Numbered from the stretch's first letter, positions 51,230 to 60,257 are shown. The stretch is DNA of 64,000 nucleotides from Streptomyces sp. MMBL 11-1 (GCF_028622875.1 NZ_CP117709.1:2728001-2792000), one strand, 5' to 3'. The notes: generated by a model not told the origin, from the sequence alone. Made by a program: numbers and translations.

Positions 51230-52468
51230 GTGCCCCTCTTCTCCGCTGCCTCCTCCTCCGCCCCGTCCTCCGGCGCCCCTCGCTCCGGCCTCCCGCCCGC
51301 CGCGGCCGGGGGCGACGCGGCCGACGGCCCGGCCCGGCCGCCCCTGTGGCTGCCCTCGCCGTACCTCGTGCTGGGCGGCCTGCTGTGGGCGGTGCTGTCG
51401 GCGGCGGCCTGGCAGGCTCCGCTGTGCTGCGAGACCGGGCTGCAGGCGGCCGTCGTCGAACGGCTGCGGGTGAACCTGCTGCACCCGGCGTTCCCGATGA
51501 CCGACCTGCCTGCCGTGGCGAGCGCGCACTACTCCCCGTACGCGCTGCTCCAAGGGCTGGCCGCCCGCGCCACCGGCCTCTCGGGCCCGTCCGTCGTGGC
51601 GCTGGCCGCGTCGGTGAACCTGCTGCTCCTGCTGACCGGAATCGGCCGGCTCACCCGGCTGCTGACCCCGTCCCGCTGGGTCCCGGTCCTCGCGCTCGTG
51701 CCGCTGGCGCTGATCCACTGGGCGGACCCGGCCCGCTGGAGCGCGCCGAGCACGTTCGCGGTCGCGGTCACCCTGCACCTGTGGGCGTGGACCGGGCGCG
51801 CGACCGCCCGGGCCCCCCGCCCCGGTGATCCGAAGCCCGGCCGGACGCCCCGGTGGGCGGAGGCGACCGGGATCGGCGTACTGCTCGGGCTCGTCCTGCT
51901 GGTCCACCCGCCGACCGCGATCGGCGCGGCGATCGGGTGTCTCGCCCTGATCGCGGTCCGGACGCGGACCCGGATCCGGCCGACCGTGTGGCGGTGGGCG
52001 TTCGCCGTCGTGTGCGCGGTGACCGTGGCGGCGCTGTGGCCGTACTACAACGGGCTCACCGCCCCGCGTACCCCCGCCGACGGCCGGACCACGGGGCCCC
52101 CGGCGGCCGAGGGGGTGCGTGCGGCCGGGGAACCGTATGCCTGGGCGACCGCGCACGTGCCCCCGGGCGAGGTGGTCCTGACGGACAGCCGCCCGGCGAT
52201 GTACGCGCTGGCCGGCCACGGGGCGTACGTGCTGGCCGACGCGCTGCCGGACGCGGGGCTCGCGCGCACGGAGCGGCGGGAGAGGAGCCGGGCGGTGGCC
52301 TCGTACCTCGACGCGTCGACCCCGCGGGCCCGGCGGGACGGGATCACCGCCCGGTACGGGGTGCGGTGGCTGCTGCTGACCCGCTTCCAGCGGCTGCCCG
52401 AGAACGCGACGGTGCTGGCGTTCAGCCCGGCCACGGGCGAGGTGCTGGCGCGGGTACCGGCGGGCTGA
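51230..52468 (+). CDS. Polytopic membrane protein, possible truncated glycosyltransferase
   Basis: A 412-aa protein with a ~35-residue low-complexity N-terminus, about five TM segments (~45-270), and a soluble C-terminal domain (~290-412: GEPYAWATAHVPPGEVVLTDSRPAMYALAG ... YGVRWLLLTRFQRLPENATVL). That order, short TM block then extracytoplasmic C-terminal domain, resembles Streptomyces polytopic glycosyltransferase-like proteins, which normally have 9-13 TM segments. The junction WPYYNGLTAPRTPADG suggests that the middle TM segments were deleted in frame. I do not recognise a named family. GTG 51230 starts 82 bp after the giant polymerase on the same strand, so it may be co-transcribed and act in the same pathway. 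Confidence 0.65.
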   Translation: MPLFSAASSSAPSSGAPRSGLPPAAAGGDAADGPARPPLWLPSPYLVLGGLLWAVLSAAAWQAPLCCETGLQAAVVERLRVNLLHPAFPMTDLPAVASAHYSPYALLQGLAARATGLSGPSVVALAASVNLLLLLTGIGRLTRLLTPSRWVPVLALVPLALIHWADPARWSAPSTFAVAVTLHLWAWTGRATARAPRPGDPKPGRTPRWAEATGIGVLLGLVLLVHPPTAIGAAIGCLALIAVRTRTRIRPTVWRWAFAVVCAVTVAALWPYYNGLTAPRTPADGRTTGPPAAEGVRAAGEPYAWATAHVPPGEVVLTDSRPAMYALAGHGAYVLADALPDAGLARTERRERSRAVASYLDASTPRARRDGITARYGVRWLLLTRFQRLPENATVLAFSPATGEVLARVPAG

Positions 52469-52474
52469 GCGTCT

Positions 52475-53083
52475 TCAGGCGTGCTTGAGGGCGGCGACCG
52501 CCGAGGCGGCCAGATCGTCCAGGTAGCCCTTGGGCAGTTCGCCGCGGACCACGACGAGCCGCCAGTACAGCGGCCCCACGATCAGGTCGAGCGCCCGGTC
52601 CGGATCGCTGCCTTCCGGCAGCTCCCCCCGGGCCACGGCCTCCCTCACCACCACGGCGGCGACGCCCTGCTGCTGGTCCAGGAGCGCGGTCTTGATCGCC
52701 TCGGAGATCTCCGGATTGCGGGCCGCTTCGACCAGCAGGTCCGGGATGACCTGCGAGGCGACCGGGTGGCGCAGGGCGTACGCGGCCAGTTCCAGGACGG
52801 CGCGCACGTCCCCGTACAGCGAACCGGTGGCCGGGGCGGGCATCCCCTGGGCGGCGACGGCGGCGACCAGGTCGAGGACGAGCGCCAGCTTGGACTTCCA
52901 GCGGCGGTAGACGGCGGTCTTGCCGACGCCCGCACGCCGGGCGATGCCCTCGATGGACATCCGGGCGAACCCCACCGCGGCGAGTTCCTCGAAGACGGCG
53001 GCGCGGATGGCGTCCGTCACGTCCTCGCGCAGGACGGCGGCGCCTGCGGGGGCGCGGCGGCGGGTTCCCCGTTCGGTGGTCAT
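52475..53083 (-). CDS. TetR family transcriptional regulator
   Basis: A 202-aa (205 if the ATG at 53092 is used) TetR regulator. The helix-turn-helix spans ~22-65 (DAIRAAVFEELAAVGFARMSIEGIARRAGVGKTAVYRRWKSK) and is followed by a C-terminal ligand domain of the TetR_C_11-like type (HPVASQVIPDLLVEAARNP ... PLYWRLVVVRGELP). The ligand is unknown. It is divergent from tagG with a ~220-bp shared region containing a promoter-like element and a long inverted repeat, so it probably controls export of the wall polymer, its own expression, or both. Its stop lies 6 bp from the convergent membrane-protein gene. Confidence 0.88.
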   Translation of the reverse strand: MTTERGTRRRAPAGAAVLREDVTDAIRAAVFEELAAVGFARMSIEGIARRAGVGKTAVYRRWKSKLALVLDLVAAVAAQGMPAPATGSLYGDVRAVLELAAYALRHPVASQVIPDLLVEAARNPEISEAIKTALLDQQQGVAAVVVREAVARGELPEGSDPDRALDLIVGPLYWRLVVVRGELPKGYLDDLAASAVAALKHA

Positions 53084-53115
53084 GGCCCGCATGATAGTCG
53101 GCCGCGACGAAACGG

Positions 53116-53203
53116 TTGCGTTGCGACGTAGAAGCGTCCTACTCTCAGCGTTACGACGATACGGTCCCGTCCCAACGAGGGCGTCCCTACGGGGCCGTAT
53201 CGT
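53116..53203 (+). promoter_or_regulatory. tagG promoter and inverted repeat between tetR and tagG
   Basis: TTGCGT (53116-53121), an 18-nt spacer and TACTCT (53140-53145) form a plausible promoter toward tagG. AACGGTTGCGTT, a short inverted repeat, covers the -35 box. Downstream, arms ACGATACGGTCCCGT (53156-53170) and its complement (53189-53203) match at 14 of 15 positions with an 18-nt spacer. Either repeat could be the TetR operator. Confidence 0.4.
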
Positions 53204-53305
53204 CCCGTCGCCGTATTACCCCACCGCCCCACCGCCCCCTCGCTCCGGCGTTCCGGCGTTCCGGCGGTGTCCCCCTCCCGCTTCCGTCGAAAGCGATCGT
53301 TCGTG

Positions 53306-54241
53306 GTGAGCCAGACAGCAGCTCCACCGGCCCCGGTGAGCACCCCCGCCCAGGACGTCCCCACCTACGCACCCGGTGAGCTGGCCGCCCTGGCCGCCCG
53401 GCACGGCCTGACGGTCAGCGGCGCCAGGCCCTCGCTGCCCGCCTATATCCGGCAGCTCTGGGGGCGGCGGCACTTCATCGCCGCGTTCGCGACGGCCAAG
53501 CTGACCGCCCAGTACAGCCAGGCGAAGCTCGGCCAGATCTGGCAGATCGTGACGCCGCTGCTGAACGCGACCGTCTACTACTTCATCTTCGGCGTCCTGA
53601 TGAACACCAAGCACGGGGTGGAGGACTTCGTCCCGTTCCTGGTCACCGGGGTCTTCATCTGGACCTTCACCGCCAGCTCGATCACCGCGGGCACGCGGGC
53701 GATCAGCGGCAACATCGGCCTGGTGCGGGCCCTGCACTTCCCGCGCGCCTCGCTGCCGGTGGCCCTCGCCCTCCAGCAGTTGCAGCAGCTGCTGTTCTCC
53801 CTCGGCGCGCTGGCCCTGATCCTGCTGGCGTTCGGCCAGTACCCGAGCCCCTCCTGGCTGCTGGCCGTCCCGGCGCTCGCGCTCCAGGCGCTGTTCAACA
53901 CCGGGGTGTCGATGGCCGTGGCCCGGCTGACGGCGAAGACCCCGGACATCGCGCAGCTGACGCCGTTCGTGCTGCGGACCTGGATGTACTCCTCCGGCGT
54001 GATGTGGAGCCTGGACCACCTGCTCAAGGGGGAACGGGTGCCGCACGCGGTGATGGTGGCGCTGGAGTACAACCCGGCGGCGCTCTTCATCAACCTCATG
54101 CGGTACGCGCTCATCGACAGCTACACGGCGGCGCAACTGCCACCGTTCGCATGGGCGGTCGCGGCGGGCTGGGCGCTGCTGTGCGGCGTGGCCGGATTCG
54201 TGTACTTCTGGAAGGCCGAGGAGACGTACGGACGTGGCTGA
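53306..54241 (+). CDS. tagG: Polysaccharide/teichoic acid ABC exporter, membrane subunit (TagG type)
   Basis: A 311-aa ABC-2 type permease. A ~60-residue cytoplasmic N-terminus (VSQTAAPPAPVSTPAQ...) leads into the conserved interface segment KLTAQYSQAKLGQIWQIVTPLL and six TM segments, with the typical FIFGVLMNTKHGVEDFVPFLVTGVFIW, YSSGVMWSLDHL and YNPAALFINLMRYALI segments of TagG/Wzm exporters. It moves the finished lipid-linked polymer across the membrane for attachment to peptidoglycan. Two adjacent GTG codons (53303, 53306) are possible starts; neither has a strong ribosome-binding site. The tagH start overlaps its last 8 nt. Confidence 0.9.
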   Translation: MSQTAAPPAPVSTPAQDVPTYAPGELAALAARHGLTVSGARPSLPAYIRQLWGRRHFIAAFATAKLTAQYSQAKLGQIWQIVTPLLNATVYYFIFGVLMNTKHGVEDFVPFLVTGVFIWTFTASSITAGTRAISGNIGLVRALHFPRASLPVALALQQLQQLLFSLGALALILLAFGQYPSPSWLLAVPALALQALFNTGVSMAVARLTAKTPDIAQLTPFVLRTWMYSSGVMWSLDHLLKGERVPHAVMVALEYNPAALFINLMRYALIDSYTAAQLPPFAWAVAAGWALLCGVAGFVYFWKAEETYGRG

Positions 54242-55025
54242 TCCCCAGGACTCCCCCGGGCACGACCGGGTCCCGACGGTCGTCGTCGACGACGTCCACA
54301 TCACGTACACGGTCAACGGCGCCCGTACGGGCAAGGGCAGCGCGACCTCGGCGCTCAGCCGGATCACCACGCGCCGCCGTACCCCCGGCGCACGCCAGGT
54401 GCACGCCGTGAAGGGGGTCAGCTTCGCCGCATACAAGGGCGAGGCCATCGGCCTGATCGGCTCCAACGGTTCCGGCAAGTCGACGCTGCTCAAGGCGGTC
54501 GCGGGCCTGCTGCCGCCGACCCGGGGCAGGGTCCACACCCAGGGCCAGCCGTCGCTGCTCGGCGTGAACGCGGCGCTGATGGGCGACCTGACCGGGGAGC
54601 GCAACGTGGTGCTGGGCGGACTCGCGATGGGCATGACCCGCGAGCAGATCCGCGAACGCTACGACGAGATCGTCGACTTCTCCGGCATCAACGAGAAGGG
54701 CGACTTCATCACGCTGCCGATGCGCACGTACTCCTCGGGCATGGGCGCCCGGCTCCGCTTCTCCATCGCGGCGGCCAAGAGCCACGACGTGCTCCTGATC
54801 GACGAGGCGCTGTCCACGGGCGACGCGAAGTTCCAGCACCGCAGCAAGGACCGCATCAAGGAACTGCGCGCCGAGGCGGGCACGGTCTTCCTGGTCAGCC
54901 ACAGCAACAAATCGATCACCGAAACCTGCGACCGGGCCCTGTGGCTGGAGGCGGGCACGCTGAGGATGGGCGGCCCGGCGAAGGAAGTGGTCGCCGCGTA
55001 CGAGGCGTTCACCAAGCGCAAGTAA
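54234..55025 (+). CDS. tagH: Polysaccharide/teichoic acid ABC exporter, ATPase subunit (TagH type)
   Basis: A 263-aa ABC ATPase. The TagH/Wzt-type N-terminus is VVVDDVHITYTVNGARTGKG, followed by VKGVSFAAYKGEAIGLIGSNGSGKSTLL with Walker A near residue 80, GERNVVLGGLAMGMTREQIRERYDEIVDFSG, the signature YSSGMGARLRFSIA near 165 (SSGM as in polysaccharide exporters), and Walker B VLLIDEALSTGD. It lacks the C-terminal carbohydrate-binding domain found in some Wzt proteins, so export should not depend on a terminal sugar cap. It powers TagG. GTG 54234 overlaps tagG by 8 nt. Its last four codons and 12 bases beyond are duplicated in tandem. Confidence 0.93.
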   Translation: MADPQDSPGHDRVPTVVVDDVHITYTVNGARTGKGSATSALSRITTRRRTPGARQVHAVKGVSFAAYKGEAIGLIGSNGSGKSTLLKAVAGLLPPTRGRVHTQGQPSLLGVNAALMGDLTGERNVVLGGLAMGMTREQIRERYDEIVDFSGINEKGDFITLPMRTYSSGMGARLRFSIAAAKSHDVLLIDEALSTGDAKFQHRSKDRIKELRAEAGTVFLVSHSNKSITETCDRALWLEAGTLRMGGPAKEVVAAYEAFTKRK

Positions 55026-55059
55026 CCCTTCGGCCCAAGCGCAAGTAGCCCTTCGGCCC
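55014..55059 (+). repeat. 23-bp tandem duplication of the tagH stop
   Basis: Copies 55014-55036 and 55037-55059, differing at one base: the first ends the gene with TAA, the second carries TAG at the same place after the same codons (KRK). Confidence 0.95.
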
Positions 55060-55127
55060 CCGTCCGGCCCAGGCCCTTCCCCATCCGGCCGATCCCATCC
55101 CCGTCCGGCGCTTGCGGACAAGGCCCA

Positions 55128-55190
55128 CGCCCGGGAGGCCCGCGCCCGGGAGGCCCGCGCCCGGGAGGCCCGCGCCCGGGAGGCCCGCAC
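55128..55190. repeat. 15-bp tandem repeat between tagH and gdhB
   Basis: Four copies of CGCCCGGGAGGCC with 15-bp period (CCGGGAGGCC at 55131, 55146, 55161 and 55176), in the 225-bp region between convergent genes. Just before it, 55101-55119 holds a degenerate copy of the dispersed element found at 61248-61303. Confidence 0.9.
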
Positions 55191-55200
55191 CAACGGCCAG

Positions 55201-55230
55201 GGGGCCGGCGCCACCCACGGCACCGGCCCC
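55201..55230 (-). terminator. Terminator after gdhB
   Basis: 12-bp stem GGGGCCGGCGCC / GGCACCGGCCCC (11 of 12 standard pairs) with a 6-nt loop, 21 bp beyond the gdhB stop. Confidence 0.6.
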
Positions 55231-55250
55231 CACAGACGTACGGGAACGCC

Positions 55251-58200
55251 CTACGCGTGCGTACGCAACAACGTCCGCATCGTCCGCATCGCCACCGACA
55301 GGTTCGCCAGATCGAACGCGTCCGACCCCTGGATCTCCTCCAGCGTCGACCGCGACCGGGCCAGGATCGCCGCGTTCTTCTCCTCCCACGCCCGGAACCG
55401 CTCCTCCGGCGTCGCGGACCCGCTCCCCACGCTCAGCACGTCCGAGGTGAGCGCCGCGTGCGCCGCGTACAGGTCCTCGCGGATGGAGGCGCGGGCCATG
55501 GACTGCCAGCGGTCGGCCCGCGGCAGCTCGATGATCCGGTCCATCAGCTGGGTGATCCGCAGCCGGTCCGCGAGGTCGTAGTAGACCTCGGCGACCTCCA
55601 GCGGGTCCTGGCCCGTACGGTCGGCGATGGCCACGATGTCCAGCGCCGGGAAGGCGGAGGAGAACCCGGCCACCCGGACCGCCAGCTCCTCCGGCACGCC
55701 CGCGGCCGTCAGCTCGTCCAGGATCGAGCGGTACCAGTCCAGGTCCGCGCCCCTGAGCAGCTTGGGCAGCTCGTCCCAGACCCGCGCGACGCCGTCCCGG
55801 AACCCTTCGATGGTCTCCGCGATGGCGACGGGCTGCGGCCGGTTGCCCAGCAGCCAGCGCGAACCGCGCTCGACCAGCCGCCGCGAGTGCAGCCGGATCC
55901 GGGTCTGGACGTCCGCGGCGACCTTGTTGTCGAGCGCCTCGACCGCGTCCCACACCCGGGACAGCCCGAAGATCTCCCGGGCCGCGAACTGGGCCCGCAC
56001 GATCTCCTCGATCGACGCCCCGGTCTCCTCGCGCAGCCGGTGCAGGAAGGTCGAACCGGCGGTGTTCACCGTGTCGTTGACCAGGACCGTCGTGATGATC
56101 TCGCGGCGCAGCGCGTGCCCGTCGACCGCCTCGGGGAACCGCTCGCGCAGCTCGCTCGGGAAGTAGGCGTGCACCAGCTTCTGCAGGTGCGGGTCGTCCG
56201 GCAGGACGGTGGAGATCAGCTCGTCCGCCGTCGTGATCTTGGTGTAGGCGATCAGCACGGCCAGCTCGGGCTGGCTGAGCCCCTTGCCGTTGCTCAGCAG
56301 CTCCCGGATGTGCCGGTCGGCGGGCAGGAACTCCAGCGCCCGGTCGAGAGCGCCGTCGCGCTCCAGGCGTCGCATGAAGCGCTGCTGGGCGTGGAGCAGG
56401 GACGGGGCCTGGGCGGAGGCGTTGGAGAGCGCGACGTTCTGCGCGTAGTTGTTGCGCAGGACGAGCGCGCCGACCTCGTCGGTCATGTCGGCGAGCAGCT
56501 TGTTGCGCTGCTTGACGGTCATGTCGCCGTCCCGGACCAGACCGTTGAGCAGGATCTTGATGTTCACCTCGTGGTCGGAGGTGTCCACACCGGCGCTGTT
56601 GTCGATCGCGTCGGTGTTGATCCGGCCGCCGCTGCGGGCGAACTCGATCCGGCCGAGCTGGGTGGCCCCGAGGTTGCCGCCCTCCCCGACGACCTTGGCC
56701 CGCAGGTCCTCCCCGTTGACGCGGATCGCGTCGTTGGCCTTGTCGCCGACGTCGGCGTTCGACTCGGAGACGGCCTTGATGTACGTGCCGATGCCGCCGT
56801 TCCACACCAGGTCGACGGGGGCCTTGAGGATGGTCTGCATCAGGTCGGCGGGCGTCATCTTGCTCACCGAGGGGTCGATGCCGAGCGCCTCGCGGACGTG
56901 CGAGTTGAGCGGGATCGACTTGGCGCTGCGCGGGTGGATCCCGCCGCCCGCCGAGAGCAGGCCCGTGTCGTAGTCGGCCCAGGAGCTGCGGGGCAGGTCG
57001 AAGAGCCGGCGCCGCTCGGCGTACGAGGTGGCGGCGTCCGGGTCCGGATCGATGAAGATGTGCCGGTGGTCGAAGGCGGCGACGAGGCGGATGTGCTCGG
57101 AGAGCAGCATCCCGTTGCCGAACACGTCGCCGGACATGTCGCCGACGCCGACGACGGTGAAGTCCTCGGTCTGGGTGTCGTGACCCAGCTCCCGGAAGTG
57201 CCGCTTGACGGACTCCCAGGCGCCCCGGGCGGTGATGCCCATGCCCTTGTGGTCGTAGCCGGCCGAGCCGCCGGAGGCGAACGCGTCGCCGAGCCAGAAG
57301 CCGTACGCGACGGCGACCTCGTTGGCGATGTCGGAGAAGCTCGCGGTGCCCTTGTCGGCGGCGACGACGAGGTAGGTGTCGTCCTCGTCGTGCCGGACGA
57401 CGTCGGCGGGCGGCACGACCTCGCCGGCCACCATGTTGTCGGTGATGTCGAGCAGCGCGGAGATGAACGTGCGATAGGCGGCGATGCCCTCCGCGAACCA
57501 GGCGTCGCGGTCCACGGCCGGGTCCGGGAGCTGCTTGGCGACGAAGCCGCCCTTGGCGCCGACGGGCACGATGACGGTGTTCTTCACCATCTGCGCCTTG
57601 ACCAGGCCGAGGATCTCCGTACGGAAGTCCTCGCGCCGGTCCGACCAGCGCAGCCCGCCTCGGGCGACCTTGCCGAAGCGCAGGTGGACGCCCTCCACGC
57701 GCGGCGAGTAGACCCAGATCTCGTACGCCGGCCGGGGCGCGGGCAGGTCCGGGATGGCCTGCGGGTCGAACTTCATCGAGACGTACGAGTGCGGGGTGCC
57801 GTCGTCCGTGTGCTGGAAGAAGTTGGTCCGCAGGGTGGCCTTGATGACGGTGAGGAAGGACCGCAGGATCCGGTCCTCGTCCAGCGAGGCGACCTGGTCC
57901 AGGGCCCCGTCCAGCTCCTCCAGGAGCCCGTCGGTCAGCTCCGTGCCGGCGCTCTGGCGGCCGGGCGACATGCGGGCCTCGAAGAGCGAGACGAGCAGCC
58001 GGGTGGTGTGGACGTTGTTGCGGAGCGTGGACTCCATGTAGTCCTGGCTGAAGGTCGAGCCGGCCTGCCGCAGGTACTTCGCGTAGGCGCGCAGCACCAT
58101 GGCCTGCCGCCAGTTCAGCCCGGCGCCGAGCACCAGCGCGTTGAAGCCGTCGTTCTCCGCCTCGCCCTTCCAGACGGCGGCGAACGCCTCCTGGAAGCGG

Positions 58201-60257
58201 GCGCGGGCGTCGTCGGCGAGATAGCCGCCGTTGCCGGTGGCCACCGGCATCCGCAGCCCGAAGTCGTAGATCCAGGCGTGGGTGCGGTCCGCGCAGCGCA
58301 GCTCGTACGGCCGCTCGTCGACGACCTCGACGCCGAGCTGCTGGAGCGCCGGGAGGACGGCGGAGAGAGAGACCTGCTCGCCGGTCCGGTAGATCTTGAA
58401 GCGGCGCTCGCCGGGGCCCGCGCCGACCGGCTCGTACAGGCTGAGGGCGAAGTCCTTCTCGCCCTGCTTGAGGGTCTCCAGGTGCACCAGGTCGGCGACG
58501 GCGGCGCGCGGCGAGTGGTCGGCCTTGTAGCCCTCGGGGAACGAGTGGCCGTACTGGCGCTGGAGTTCGGCGCCGCGCTCCTCGCCCAGCTCGGCGGTGA
58601 GCGCCTCCTGGAAGCCGTCGGCCCAGGAGCGGGCGGCCTCGACGAGACGGGCCTCGATGCGGTCGGCGTCGGCGTCCGTCAGATGCGGCAGCTCGGTGCC
58701 GGCCGGGACGCGGATGACGAAGTGCAGCCGGGAGAGGATCGACTCGGTGTTCCAGGCGGTGAAGTCGACGCTGTTGCCGCCGAGCTCCTCCTTGAGGATG
58801 TCGATCAGCCGGAGGCGTACGCCGGTGGTGTAGCGGTCGCGCGGCAGGTAGACGATCGCGGAGTAGTAGCGCCCGTACTCGTCCTGGCGCAGGTAGAGCC
58901 GCAGCCGGCGGCGCTCCTGGAGGTAGAGGACGGAGGTCACGATGGAGCGGAGCTGGTCGACGGGCGTCTGGAACAGCTCGTCGCGGGGGTAGGTCTCCAG
59001 GATCTGGAGCAGGTCGCGGCCGTCGTGGCTGTTGTACGAGAAGCCCGCGCCCTCGACGACCTCGGCGACCTTGCGGCGGATGACGGGCACCCGGCGCACG
59101 GACTCGGTGTAGGCGGCGGAGGAGAACAGCCCGAGGAAGCGGCGCTCGCCGACGACGTTGCCCTTGGCGTCGAACTTCTTCACGCCGACGTAGTCGAGGT
59201 AGCTGGGGCGGTGCACGGTGGCCCGGCTGTTGGCCTTCGTCAGGACGAGGAGCTTGTGCTCGCGGGCCTTGGCGCGGGCGTCGGCGGGCAGCCGGTCGAA
59301 GGACGGGCTGACCGGGTGGGCCTCGTCCTCGCTGTGGTGCGGGTCGGAGCGCAGGATGCCGAGCCCGGTGCCGGGCACGGCGGCCAGCGCGTCGCTGTCC
59401 CTCAGCTCGTACTCGCGGTAGCCGAGGAAGGTGAAGTGGTCGGCGGCCAGCCAGCGCAGCAGCTCGCGGGCCTCCTCGACCTCCTCTTCGCCGAGGTCGT
59501 CCAGCGGTTCGCCGGGCAGGTCCTCGGCGATCCGGAGGGCGGCGTCGCGCATCTTCCCCCAGTCCTCGACGGTCTCCCGTACGTCGGACAGGACGCGCAG
59601 CAGGTCCGTGGTGATCTGCTGGAGGTCGGCCCGGTCGGTCTCGCGGTCCATCTCGACGTGGATCCAGGACTCGACGAGCGCGTCGTGGGGCAGCTCGGCT
59701 TTACCGCCCTTGGCGTCCTTGCGGCCCGGGGTGCTCTTCGGGAGGCCGGGGCCGCCGGAGAGCACCTCGATGAGCTTGCCGGTGACATCGCGACGGACCG
59801 TGACCTGCGGGTGGATCACGACGTGGATGCCGCGCCCCTGCCGGGACAGCTCGTTGGTGACGGAGTCCACCAGGAAGGGCATGTCGTCGGTGACGACCTC
59901 GACCACGGAGTGGCTGCAGGTCCAGCCGTTCTCCTCGACGGTCGGGGTGTGCACCCGGACGTTCGCGGTGCCCTGCGGACGGTTCTCGGCCAGCCGGTAG
60001 TGCGAGGCGGCGGCGCCGTAGACGTCGACCGGGTCACGGCCGCTGAGGTCCTCCGGAGCCGTGTGCAGGTAGTAGCGCTGGAGGTAGGCGAGCACCGTGT
60101 CCTGACCGGCACGGGCGCTCTCGTCGGCCCCGGCGGCGGAAGCCCGCGCCCGGGGGGCACCTCCCGGGCCACCGACACCACCGCCCGGACCACTCTCAGC
60201 TACCTTGGCGGCCCCTTCGAGCAGCTCGGCCTTGGCTTCGTCCAGCTTGGTCTGCAT
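55251..60257 (-). CDS. gdhB: NAD-dependent glutamate dehydrogenase, large (180 kDa) type
   Basis: A 1668-aa enzyme that oxidatively deaminates glutamate to 2-oxoglutarate with NAD+, joining nitrogen and TCA-cycle carbon. The N-terminal half (~1-780) contains ACT-like regulatory modules (VVEVVTDDMPFLVDSVTNEL, RFLGLFSSAAY). The catalytic domain includes the substrate-binding KVARGGLRWSDRREDFRTE near 860, GAKGGFVAKQLP with the catalytic lysine near 900, and the NAD-binding VGVGDMSGDVFGNGML near 1035. A long C-terminal extension reaches residue 1668. Length matches the class first described in Streptomyces clavuligerus. A short Gly-rich insertion near residues 24-33 (GPGGGVGGPGG) is a low-complexity feature. 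It is monocistronic, with a hairpin following. Confidence 0.96.
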   Translation of the reverse strand: MQTKLDEAKAELLEGAAKVAESGPGGGVGGPGGAPRARASAAGADESARAGQDTVLAYLQRYYLHTAPEDLSGRDPVDVYGAAASHYRLAENRPQGTANVRVHTPTVEENGWTCSHSVVEVVTDDMPFLVDSVTNELSRQGRGIHVVIHPQVTVRRDVTGKLIEVLSGGPGLPKSTPGRKDAKGGKAELPHDALVESWIHVEMDRETDRADLQQITTDLLRVLSDVRETVEDWGKMRDAALRIAEDLPGEPLDDLGEEEVEEARELLRWLAADHFTFLGYREYELRDSDALAAVPGTGLGILRSDPHHSEDEAHPVSPSFDRLPADARAKAREHKLLVLTKANSRATVHRPSYLDYVGVKKFDAKGNVVGERRFLGLFSSAAYTESVRRVPVIRRKVAEVVEGAGFSYNSHDGRDLLQILETYPRDELFQTPVDQLRSIVTSVLYLQERRRLRLYLRQDEYGRYYSAIVYLPRDRYTTGVRLRLIDILKEELGGNSVDFTAWNTESILSRLHFVIRVPAGTELPHLTDADADRIEARLVEAARSWADGFQEALTAELGEERGAELQRQYGHSFPEGYKADHSPRAAVADLVHLETLKQGEKDFALSLYEPVGAGPGERRFKIYRTGEQVSLSAVLPALQQLGVEVVDERPYELRCADRTHAWIYDFGLRMPVATGNGGYLADDARARFQEAFAAVWKGEAENDGFNALVLGAGLNWRQAMVLRAYAKYLRQAGSTFSQDYMESTLRNNVHTTRLLVSLFEARMSPGRQSAGTELTDGLLEELDGALDQVASLDEDRILRSFLTVIKATLRTNFFQHTDDGTPHSYVSMKFDPQAIPDLPAPRPAYEIWVYSPRVEGVHLRFGKVARGGLRWSDRREDFRTEILGLVKAQMVKNTVIVPVGAKGGFVAKQLPDPAVDRDAWFAEGIAAYRTFISALLDITDNMVAGEVVPPADVVRHDEDDTYLVVAADKGTASFSDIANEVAVAYGFWLGDAFASGGSAGYDHKGMGITARGAWESVKRHFRELGHDTQTEDFTVVGVGDMSGDVFGNGMLLSEHIRLVAAFDHRHIFIDPDPDAATSYAERRRLFDLPRSSWADYDTGLLSAGGGIHPRSAKSIPLNSHVREALGIDPSVSKMTPADLMQTILKAPVDLVWNGGIGTYIKAVSESNADVGDKANDAIRVNGEDLRAKVVGEGGNLGATQLGRIEFARSGGRINTDAIDNSAGVDTSDHEVNIKILLNGLVRDGDMTVKQRNKLLADMTDEVGALVLRNNYAQNVALSNASAQAPSLLHAQQRFMRRLERDGALDRALEFLPADRHIRELLSNGKGLSQPELAVLIAYTKITTADELISTVLPDDPHLQKLVHAYFPSELRERFPEAVDGHALRREIITTVLVNDTVNTAGSTFLHRLREETGASIEEIVRAQFAAREIFGLSRVWDAVEALDNKVAADVQTRIRLHSRRLVERGSRWLLGNRPQPVAIAETIEGFRDGVARVWDELPKLLRGADLDWYRSILDELTAAGVPEELAVRVAGFSSAFPALDIVAIADRTGQDPLEVAEVYYDLADRLRITQLMDRIIELPRADRWQSMARASIREDLYAAHAALTSDVLSVGSGSATPEERFRAWEEKNAAILARSRSTLEEIQGSDAFDLANLSVAMRTMRTLLRTHA

